A stretch of 7,865 bases of DNA from CAZABG01 sp964483465. GTDB lineage: Bacteria; Chlamydiota; Chlamydiia; Chlamydiales; Parachlamydiaceae. The notes beneath the pieces were generated by a model. The model saw only the letters and a program-made list of their open reading frames with translations, made no database searches and was not told where the DNA came from. Positions 1 to 5,362 of this stretch are shown one piece after another (the first letter of the stretch is position 1; each line of letters begins with the position of its first letter). The stretch covers positions 1 through 7,865 of the forward strand of contig CAZABG010000099.1 in the NCBI GenBank assembly GCA_964483465.1. The letters are read 5' to 3'. The translations under genes were made by a program, and so were the position numbers.

Positions 1-353
1 ATGTTAAACCCATCTAGAACAAGATACTGTATACGCGGAAGGTCCTTACATATTTGTTCAGGGACTTTCTCGCCTTCAAAGGTAATGTCGCCAGGGACAT
101 TTAAAGAAACGGATGACCAAAGATCATTTAGGGTCGAGGCCTTTAAGGGGATAATTTTCTCCAAGGCAGTTTTTAAACGGCTTTTATAAACATCTTGCGT
201 TTTAGCGTCGCCGGGAGACCCTTTAATGGGTTGAAAATTTCTGTCAGGACGAATCGAATTTATGGTTTTTAAATAACCTTCTACCAACTGACAATCATGA
301 CTAACAAATAATCCGGTGACGTCCCGCTCTAAGACTCTAAATTCAAGGTTCAA
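1..353 (-). CDS. Hypothetical protein, N-terminal part, cut by left edge
   Basis: Reading the minus strand down from 353 gives an uninterrupted frame of 117 codons that leaves the window at position 1. The proposed start is TTG (353-351), which overlaps the TGA stop of the upstream gene in the four bases TTGA, a common form of translational coupling. No better in-frame ATG is present and the ribosome site is weak (a GA-rich stretch inside the upstream gene's end), so the start is tentative. The product begins MNLEFRVLERDVTGLFVSHD and is mixed polar and hydrophobic, with no signal peptide or membrane segment. The last visible residues, LPRIQYLVLDGFN (about 105-117), resemble the first half of a leucine-rich repeat, but one unit proves nothing. 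I do not recognise the family. Absence of stops and coupling to its neighbour make it a likely real gene. Confidence 0.6.
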   Translation of the reverse strand, partial: MNLEFRVLERDVTGLFVSHDCQLVEGYLKTINSIRPDRNFQPIKGSPGDAKTQDVYKSRLKTALEKIIPLKASTLNDLWSSVSLNVPGDITFEGEKVPEQICKDLPRIQYLVLDGFN

Positions 354-1198
354 ACAATTCTTTCTCTTCGTGCATTTAAGGCATCTATTAGTCTTGTATC
401 TACTGGCTGTTCAACCGGCGCCTTCCCTCTTTGCTTGCGTTTAACCGTCTGCCATTCTTCTTCATTATCGCGCACTCTATCAATAAGTTTTTGATCAAAA
501 AGCTGAGTGGACTCTTGTTTTCTCCTTTCTGTAAGTATTCGTATTCCCACATTACGTAAATTTACTTTTCCAAGGCCTTCAAGCATAACAAATCCAACAG
601 GAGAATGAGAAAGACTGCCTTTTAATACGGCTTCTTGCAATTTTCTTTCCTGCTCGCTCAATTCTCGTTTATTGGTCTCACTTTTCTTTTTTGGAGGAGG
701 AGGAGGTGCAGGAACAAGCGCTTTTTTAATTGTTTCATCAAGAAGAAGTTCTTCGATCTCATCCTTCACTTTTCTATTTAGAGTAATCGCGTAAGTCGGA
801 TTTAATTTATTGTATTGATCAACTGTTGATAAAATCAATTTAGCAAAACGTTTAGCTGAGTCTTTCTTTTCGGATAAATATACTCTGAATTGACGAACAA
901 GCCCTACCGTAACGGCGTCATTCATTTTATCTTTGATTTCTGTGATCGTATTTTTTAATGAAACTTCATCCGATCCTTCTTGCCGTAAAAATTCTATCGC
1001 TTTCTGAAACGTTTGTTCGATTGCCCCGATATCTAAAGCGCCGAATTTTCTTCTAAAATTCACTAAAATCCACTTATCGTCGACGCTTAATATCCCCTCT
1101 TTATCATAACAGAGCTTTTGTTTTTCTAGTAAGTTGGATAGGACCACCATATTACTCGTTATGTCTATCGGCTTTAGATTAAATTGTGATGCTCCCAT
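350..1198 (-). CDS. Hypothetical proline-run protein, possible secreted factor
   Basis: A 282-residue protein of unknown function. The ATG at 1198 has a good ribosome site (GGAG, eight bases upstream) and an in-frame TGA lies further upstream, so the start is well supported. There is no signal peptide or membrane segment. Residues 1-160 look mainly alpha-helical and charged, with a KWILVNFRRKFG stretch at 43-53. Residues 163-172 form a proline run (PAPPPPPKKK) followed by a lysine-rich linker. The C-terminal third is basic, with two similar stretches, FDQKLIDRVRDN (234-245) and DTRLIDALNARRERI (267-281). A proline run followed by short basic amphipathic helices is seen in some bacterial proteins that touch host actin, and chlamydiae export many such proteins. 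That is only a resemblance. It is the first gene of a coupled pair with the gene entering the left edge, and is divergent from ccsA. Confidence 0.8.
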   Translation of the reverse strand: MGASQFNLKPIDITSNMVVLSNLLEKQKLCYDKEGILSVDDKWILVNFRRKFGALDIGAIEQTFQKAIEFLRQEGSDEVSLKNTITEIKDKMNDAVTVGLVRQFRVYLSEKKDSAKRFAKLILSTVDQYNKLNPTYAITLNRKVKDEIEELLLDETIKKALVPAPPPPPKKKSETNKRELSEQERKLQEAVLKGSLSHSPVGFVMLEGLGKVNLRNVGIRILTERRKQESTQLFDQKLIDRVRDNEEEWQTVKRKQRGKAPVEQPVDTRLIDALNARRERIV

Positions 1199-1283
1199 AT
1201 TTTTAACTCCGTCTGATCAAGTTTAAAATCATACATGACAATTTTTCCTTTAAAGACAAGAGGCACCTTGCTATTTTTGGTGA

Positions 1284-2474
1284 ATGCTTTGGATTTTTTT
1301 ACTTCCCATTTTCTTATTTGCAAACGACCTCGTTCCTGTACACTTTGAGGGGCGTATAAGACCTCTTTATGCCGAAGGAGGTAAGCTTCAGGATTCTAGT
1401 AAAGTGCTTCCAGATCGTTTTGATACCACCTGGCACCCTTTAAACGCGATTGACAATGATGACGTTCCCCTTCTATATGAGCGTGATGCGCTTTTGCCTT
1501 ATTATCAACAAGGCGAATGGGATAAGCTATCGAATGTATTACTTGAACAGTATGCTAAGCTTGAAGGCAAGCCCTTTCTTGAATCGCCGGGAGCCACTTA
1601 CTATTATCCAACCTTGAACCAGCTTTGGTATGAAAAAGTATACTTGTCATTTCCTTGGCTTTGGGTTGTATTTGCCGTTTATTTTATCTCTTTACTTACC
1701 GGCTGGCTGACTCCTTTCATCTTCGCTATCTTGCTGCACACGGCCCTCCTTGCGACCCGAATCTATATTTTAGGCAGGCCCCCCGTTGCCAACATGATGG
1801 AAACGCTCTTGTATGTGCCCTGGATCTCATCCTTAGCTTGTTTATTTTATAGTCATAAGGCAGTCATTAGATTAGGCAGCCTTCTTGCCTGTACGCTATT
1901 CGCTATTTTAGAAATCTATTTTAATCCCAAAAGCTTAGAAAATTTACAGGCGGTTTTAAACACGAACTATTGGCTCACCATCCATGTGATGCTGATTGTA
2001 GCAAGCTACGGTGTTCTAATCTTAAATGGACTTATCGCTCACTATGCCCTTTTTAAGAACGACTGCACAAAAGAGAAGATTCTTCTTAATAGCTTATATT
2101 TAGGGGTATTTCTCCTGATTCCAGGAACGATACTCGGCGGAGTATGGGCGGCGGAAAGCTGGGGAAGGTTTTGGGACTGGGATCCGAAAGAATCCTGGGC
2201 CTTTATCTCGGCAGTTATCTATGTGACCGTTATTCACGCCTACCGAACAGGAAAAATCGGCATGAAAGGGCTAGCTATTGGATCGATCATCGGTTTTAAT
2301 GCCATTACTTTCACCTGGTATGGTGTAAACTATATATTAGGAACTGGCCTTCATAGTTATGGTTTTGGTAGTGGGGGTCAAAATTATTATTATCTATTCT
2401 TAATTATTGAATTTATAATAATTTCTTGGGCTCTCCTAGCGGATCGCTTGAAAAATAATAAGAAAGTGTGTTAA
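1284..2474 (+). CDS. ccsA: Cytochrome c biogenesis protein CcsA (ResC-like, System II)
   Basis: CcsA with its partner CcsB/ResB carries haem across the inner membrane and attaches it to CXXCH motifs of c-type cytochromes. The 396-residue product starts with a hydrophobic leader (1-13), has an exposed N-terminal region of about 110 residues opening with VPVHFEGRIRPL (17-28), then several membrane helices. Family signatures are clear: RPPVANMMETL (165-175), the tryptophan-rich haem-binding WGRFWDWDPKE (293-303), and GLHSYG (355-360). Histidines 234, 318 and 357 sit where haem-ligating or conserved histidines are expected. The ATG directly follows an in-frame TGA, so no longer start exists; its ribosome site is poor. 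The N-terminal extension resembles that before the CcsA domain of fused CcsBA proteins, but there is no ResB domain here and none is seen elsewhere in the window. It is the first of three same-strand genes with short gaps or overlaps. Confidence 0.93.
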   Translation: MLWIFLLPIFLFANDLVPVHFEGRIRPLYAEGGKLQDSSKVLPDRFDTTWHPLNAIDNDDVPLLYERDALLPYYQQGEWDKLSNVLLEQYAKLEGKPFLESPGATYYYPTLNQLWYEKVYLSFPWLWVVFAVYFISLLTGWLTPFIFAILLHTALLATRIYILGRPPVANMMETLLYVPWISSLACLFYSHKAVIRLGSLLACTLFAILEIYFNPKSLENLQAVLNTNYWLTIHVMLIVASYGVLILNGLIAHYALFKNDCTKEKILLNSLYLGVFLLIPGTILGGVWAAESWGRFWDWDPKESWAFISAVIYVTVIHAYRTGKIGMKGLAIGSIIGFNAITFTWYGVNYILGTGLHSYGFGSGGQNYYYLFLIIEFIIISWALLADRLKNNKKVC

Positions 2475-2485
2475 ATGTTCGGATT

Positions 2486-2974
2486 ATGAGACATATTAAA
2501 AGCGAACGTCTTAAAAAACTAGAAATCGAATTGAATGACCTTGAGCAGTGGTTAAAGCTGGGTCTAGTTCCGAAAAAAGACATTGACAAGCACAAAGACG
2601 AAATAAAAAGTGTCAGAAGCAAGATCGAAGAGGAAAAAGAACGCCTTCAGTTCTTGAAAGAAAGCGGCGACGCGGAAGAGTATATTGCCCCTAAGCGTCA
2701 AAATAAGGCTCATGCCGGTTTTGCCGATATGCCAACCATCCCAGATATTGATGTAGGCGATACCCAGGGCGGTCTTACTGATAGCGGCTTTGAAGTTGAG
2801 TCAGAATACGAAGGCTCTGAGTCGGGTACAGAACACGACGATGAAGAAGAAGAGCATTCTCAATCTGACGAAGAGAAAGAAGAAGAAAAAGAAGAGGAAG
2901 ACGAGTCGTTCTTCAGCGACAAGAATCGTTGGAAAAGAGGCGGCATTATCGATCCCGATGCCGATGACTGGTAA
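2486..2974 (+). CDS. Acidic coiled-coil protein, CT053-like by position
   Basis: A 162-residue soluble protein. Residues 1-60 are strongly helical and charged with heptad-like spacing (RLKKLEIELNDLEQWLKLG), probably a coiled coil. A middle section (70-100) is less ordered, and 103-142 is extremely acidic, with long glutamate/aspartate runs and serines, before a short tail ending GIIDPDADDW. No catalytic motif or membrane segment is visible. Its place directly before hemW matches my recollection of C. trachomatis CT053 next to CT052; CT053 has been reported as a type III secretion substrate, but homology here is inferred from position and general character, not from an alignment. I prefer the ATG at 2486, 11 bases after the ccsA stop; a GTG at 2468 overlapping ccsA would add six residues. 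Its last codons overlap the start of hemW. Confidence 0.75.
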   Translation: MRHIKSERLKKLEIELNDLEQWLKLGLVPKKDIDKHKDEIKSVRSKIEEEKERLQFLKESGDAEEYIAPKRQNKAHAGFADMPTIPDIDVGDTQGGLTDSGFEVESEYEGSESGTEHDDEEEEHSQSDEEKEEEKEEEDESFFSDKNRWKRGGIIDPDADDW

Positions 2975-4049
2975 TAAATTTTATTCCCTATACTTCCATA
3001 TCCCTTTTTGCACTAAAAAGTGCGATTACTGCCATTTTTATGTCCTACCCGATCAAGAACCCTTAAAAAATGATCTTTTAGAAGGGTTTCGCATCGAGTG
3101 GGACCAAATTAAACACAATTTTAAGGGGCTCCCTCTTAAATCGATTTATTTTGGGGGCGGCACACCCTCTCTTTTCGGACCGGAGAGAATCGAAGAGGTG
3201 CTTTCATGGCTTCCCAAAGCGGAAGAGATCACTTTGGAGATGAATCCGGAAAACGGCACATCCGAGCTTTTGACTGCCTATCGAGAACTTGGCGTTAATC
3301 GATTAAGTATTGGGCTTCAAAGCCTGTCTAATTCAGAACTTGTTACCCTTGGCCGTACTCATTCAAAAGATCAATCTTTACTTATTGTCGAAACAGCCCA
3401 TAGAGCCGGATTTGATAATATCAGCGTCGACCTTATGTACGATCTTCCGGATCAAACTATAAAAACATGGGAAACGACCCTTGCACAAACCCTAAAACTT
3501 CCGATTACCCACCTATCTCTTTACAACCTAACGATTGAACCCCATACCGTTTTTTACAAGTATCGCGATAAAATACAAAAACAGCTGCCTAATGAAGAAG
3601 AGAGCCTTAAATTCTACCGCATGGCGCAAGAAAAGCTTGCTGAAGCGGGTCTTCATCAGTATGAAATTTCCGCCTTCGCGAAACCTGGCTTTGCTGCTAT
3701 TCACAACTCAGGCTATTGGACAGGAAGGCCTTTCTGGGGGCTTGGCCCATCCGCTTACTCCTTCTGGAACAAATCCCGTTTCCGCAACATTTCCTCGCTG
3801 AGCAAATATATGAAATCGCTCCGCACAAACGAAAGCCCGATCGATTTTCGTGAAACGCTAAATCCTGAGGCTTTAAAGCGCGAAGCTTTCATTCTAAAAT
3901 TGCGCCTTCTTGAAGGTACAGAGATTCCTGACTTCGATGTCAACGTTAATCCTAAATGGGTTGAAGAGCGTGATGGAAAGCTGATGCTGACGCAGGAAGG
4001 AATCCTCTTTTACGATTCTATCGCAACCGATCTAGTCTCGATTGACTAA
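2958..4049 (+). CDS. hemW: HemW, radical SAM haem chaperone
   Basis: HemW is related to the oxygen-independent coproporphyrinogen III oxidase HemN but acts as a cytoplasmic haem-binding protein thought to deliver haem to respiratory enzymes. The iron-sulphur motif is CTKKCDYCHF (cysteines 18, 22, 25): CX3CX2C followed by His-Phe rather than HemN's fourth cysteine, which points to HemW. Other signatures are YFGGGTPS (64-71), EMNPE (94-98), GVNRLSIGLQSL (112-123), ISVDLMYDLP (155-164), YEISAFAKPG (235-244) and HNSGYW (249-254), the region where HemW binds haem. The C-terminal HemN-type domain starts near 302. At 363 residues it is close to the usual 370-400. Two adjacent in-frame ATGs, 2958 and 2964, are equally possible. 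Neither has a clear ribosome site, and both lie inside the preceding gene's end, so translational coupling is likely. The neighbouring ccsA also handles haem. Confidence 0.92.
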   Translation: MPMTGNKFYSLYFHIPFCTKKCDYCHFYVLPDQEPLKNDLLEGFRIEWDQIKHNFKGLPLKSIYFGGGTPSLFGPERIEEVLSWLPKAEEITLEMNPENGTSELLTAYRELGVNRLSIGLQSLSNSELVTLGRTHSKDQSLLIVETAHRAGFDNISVDLMYDLPDQTIKTWETTLAQTLKLPITHLSLYNLTIEPHTVFYKYRDKIQKQLPNEEESLKFYRMAQEKLAEAGLHQYEISAFAKPGFAAIHNSGYWTGRPFWGLGPSAYSFWNKSRFRNISSLSKYMKSLRTNESPIDFRETLNPEALKREAFILKLRLLEGTEIPDFDVNVNPKWVEERDGKLMLTQEGILFYDSIATDLVSID

Positions 4050-4053
4050 GGGC

Positions 4054-4083
4054 GTTTTTTCTCATGCTTTTTTCAACAGTGAG
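4054..4083 (+). repeat. Inverted repeat, left copy
   Basis: Thirty bases that begin GTTTTTTCTCATGC, continue with six T and end CAACAGTGAG. The reverse complement recurs at 5330-5360, differing only by one extra T in the second T-run. This copy starts five bases after the hemW stop codon. The two copies enclose about 1.25 kb holding the unrecognised 240-residue gene and all the intergenic remnants. It could be a terminal inverted repeat of a mobile element, or half of a palindrome split by insertion. Confidence 0.85.
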
Positions 4084-4233
4084 CAGGTGGAAGACCTGTA
4101 ACAAGATTATTAAAGATCCATTCGCTAATCTTGGCTGAAAATGGACCGCCTTCAATGCTCCCGAGTTTGGCCCATTTATTAATTATTTTAAGCTGCTATT
4201 AATCAATTCCTTCCAATACATTTTGGAACTCAT
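4073..4233 (-). pseudogene. Frameshifted coding fragment
   Basis: On the minus strand an ATG at 4233 opens MSSKMYWKELINSSLK and stops at 4183. Shifting frame near the short A-run at 4187-4190 continues with an open frame (IINKWAKLGSIEGGPFSA, then KISEWIFNNLVTGLPPAHC) to a TGA at 4075-4073. The join reads like one protein of roughly 50 residues broken by a single indel. I do not recognise it. The plus strand over the same stretch also has an open frame without a good start, which weakens the case for either. The stop codon lies inside the left inverted repeat, so the fragment reaches into that repeat. It may be the tail of a lost accessory gene or transposase. Confidence 0.35.
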
Positions 4234-4268
4234 GGTTATTTCTTCTCTCAACCTTCTTTGGAGGCTGC

Positions 4269-4991
4269 TCATTCCTCTTTTTTGGCAATGAGAGGTAAAA
4301 AAGGTTTAAAAGCTTCTTCAATATTTCTTGCGTAACCATTTAGTTTTTGAATTGCATCTTCCTTTTCTTTATCGGTAAGCTTTGGATTTCCACCTATTTC
4401 CTTTTCTAATTTAAGCATTAATTCCGCATTTGTTCTAAATTTATCAATACAATTTAAAAAATCTTGTGTCTCACCACTTGGTTTATTTTCATAATACTTT
4501 CGAATTGCGTTCATATCTTCTAAAGCTGAAGCGATCACCTTACTAGAAATTGGTGTGGGAATGCGAGAACTAGTGTAGGGAGGCGTATTTTCCTCAACAT
4601 TTTTATCAGAAATTTTAACATCTTGTGTTAAATCAAGTTCATAAGAATCGGAAGTATCGCCTTTTATTTTCCCAAGAATACTGTTGCCTAAGGAACTGGC
4701 TTTTTCTTTAGCTATCATAGCATGTTCCTTGATTGCGACTCCTACTCCTTTCGCGTTTTTTGTTACTGATGTCAAAGCGGAATCTTTGAATTCTGAAATA
4801 CTATTTTTTGCATTTTTCGCAAGCTCTTTAACTTTGTGTGTAAACCCCAAGGATTTTACATCCTGACCCTCCCTGTGCGCGGAAGTCCCTAGTTTAAGCA
4901 GGTCTTGCCCCTTGTTCAAACTCTCTTCATGATTTTCTGTATTTTTGCCCGCTTCCGTAGGCTGACTACCTCCCGCTCTAATGGGATCCAT
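4269..4991 (-). CDS. Hypothetical helical protein inside the repeat-bounded insert
   Basis: A 240-residue protein I do not recognise. The start is fixed by an excellent ribosome site (AGGAGG, six bases before the ATG at 4991); an ATG further upstream overlaps that site and is unlikely to be used. There is no signal peptide or membrane segment. Residues 1-50 are polar and probably disordered. Residues 52-110 (HKVKELAKNAKNSISEFKDS onward) form a lysine/alanine-rich amphipathic helical region reminiscent of LEA-type or membrane-associating repeats. Residues 111-150 form a serine/threonine/proline linker, and 152-237 a second, mixed-charge helical region with LMLKLEKEIG and KLTDKEKEDA. The gene stands alone between inverted repeats and follows a very AT-rich leader, suggesting lineage-specific accessory content. 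An exported effector is possible in this lineage, but nothing in the sequence proves it. Confidence 0.8.
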   Translation of the reverse strand: MDPIRAGGSQPTEAGKNTENHEESLNKGQDLLKLGTSAHREGQDVKSLGFTHKVKELAKNAKNSISEFKDSALTSVTKNAKGVGVAIKEHAMIAKEKASSLGNSILGKIKGDTSDSYELDLTQDVKISDKNVEENTPPYTSSRIPTPISSKVIASALEDMNAIRKYYENKPSGETQDFLNCIDKFRTNAELMLKLEKEIGGNPKLTDKEKEDAIQKLNGYARNIEEAFKPFLPLIAKKEE

Positions 4992-4997
4992 ATAACA

Positions 4998-5003
4998 CCT
5001 CCT
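4998..5003 (-). promoter_or_regulatory. Strong ribosome binding site
   Basis: Minus-strand AGGAGG, six bases upstream of the ATG at 4991. It settles the start of the 240-residue gene, because the alternative ATG at 5006 would have to be read through this same site. It is the closest match to the consensus in the window. Confidence 0.8.
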
Positions 5004-5006
5004 CAT

Positions 5007-5129
5007 AACTATAAAATTAATTATAATAATTAATTTTAATAAACACTTGTTAATATCAAAAAATTAATAGTAAATTTATAATAATTTATAAAAATCTAGG
5101 AAATGAAAAATAAAGAACGATAATTGCAA
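5007..5129 (-). promoter_or_regulatory. Very AT-rich leader and probable promoter region
   Basis: Upstream of the 240-residue gene, about 120 bases are almost entirely A and T, with several TATAAT-like and TTAATA-like words on both strands. On the minus strand TTGATA and TTAACA could serve as -35 elements, but none pairs with a clear -10 at 16-18 bases, so no single promoter can be named. The low GC contrasts sharply with the adjoining stretch at 5130-5200. I see no gene here. Confidence 0.4.
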
Positions 5130-5200
5130 TTACTGACTGTCACAATTAATCGCCGGCCTTGTTGCTCCCGAAAAACTCGTAGGATCCCCTATCTGCTCCT
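5130..5200. other. GC-richer intergenic remnant with short open frames
   Basis: About 70 bases near 52% GC sit against the AT-rich leader. Two short frames look protein-like but lack starts. On the minus strand, codons reading EQIGDPTSFSGATRPAIN then CDSQ end at a TAA (5132-5130), with a TAG directly before them. On the plus strand, LSQLIAGLVAPEKLVGSPIC ends at a TAA. Neither can be a whole gene. The composition jump suggests the worn end of a former gene or element. Function unknown. Confidence 0.3.
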
Positions 5201-5238
5201 AAGAAACAAATTGTATATGTACGGATTTGTTACTTAGG
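5198..5238. repeat. Hairpin-forming inverted repeat, 14-bp arms
   Basis: The arms are CCTAAGAAACAAAT (5198-5211) and ATTTGTTACTTAGG (5225-5238), complementary except at one position, around a 13-base loop. It abuts the larger hairpin at 5238. No T-run follows on either strand, so a standard intrinsic terminator is not supported. On the minus strand it lies downstream of the RsmI-like gene and could fold in that transcript's 3' end. Confidence 0.6.
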
Positions 5239-5323
5239 AGAAGCAACATGAGATTTATGAGAGAGTAAATGAATGTGCTTTCATGAGAAAAATGAACCTC
5301 TCATTGATCTCATGTTGCTTCTC
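5238..5323. repeat. Large hairpin: 17-bp perfect arms plus 7 bp
   Basis: GAGAAGCAACATGAGAT (5238-5254) is perfectly complementary to 5307-5323. After a symmetric two-base mismatch the pairing resumes for seven bases (5257-5263 with 5298-5304), giving 24 paired positions around a 34-base loop. The outer end lies seven bases from the right inverted repeat at 5330. A perfect arm of this length is unlikely by chance in so short a space. It may be a small palindromic repeat unit or a structured RNA 3' end; no T-run follows, so it is not a typical terminator. Confidence 0.7.
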
Positions 5324-5329
5324 ACTGGT

Positions 5330-5360
5330 CTCACTGTTGAAAAAAAGCATGAGAAAAAAC
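5330..5360 (-). repeat. Inverted repeat, right copy
   Basis: Read on the minus strand this is the same unit as at 4054-4083, with seven rather than six T in the second T-run: 30 of 31 positions agree. It begins two bases beyond the stop codon of the RsmI-like gene, mirroring the left copy beyond hemW. Nothing similar adjoins the two copies on their inner sides. On the outer side both are soon followed by a TA dinucleotide that belongs to the flanking stop codon. Confidence 0.85.
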
Positions 5361-5362
5361 AG

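Noticed and set aside
1..189. Plus-strand open frame of 62 codons at the left edge.
   Set aside because: It is the antisense shadow of the minus-strand gene that overlaps the preceding stop; it has no ribosome site or recognisable motif.
1174..1236. Minus-strand short frame MYDFKLDQTELKIWEHHNLI.
   Set aside because: Twenty residues overlapping the ribosome site and start of the 282-residue gene; no support for expression.
2790..2957. Upstream extension of the hemW frame, rich in lysine.
   Set aside because: It lies entirely over the acidic tail of the CT053-like gene. The lysines come from reading GAA/GAG runs in another frame, and HemW proteins start shortly before the HIPFC motif.
4050..4098. 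Possible hemW terminator: T-runs at 4055-4060 and 4068-4073 and a small hairpin CAGGT/ACCTG at 4084-4098.
   Set aside because: The T-runs come before the hairpin rather than after it, and no stem precedes them; not a standard intrinsic terminator.
5046..5055. CTTGTTAATA, also present at 7073-7082, as a shared regulatory word.
   Set aside because: Ten AT-rich bases in two AT-rich regions, in different orientation relative to the genes; chance is the simpler explanation.
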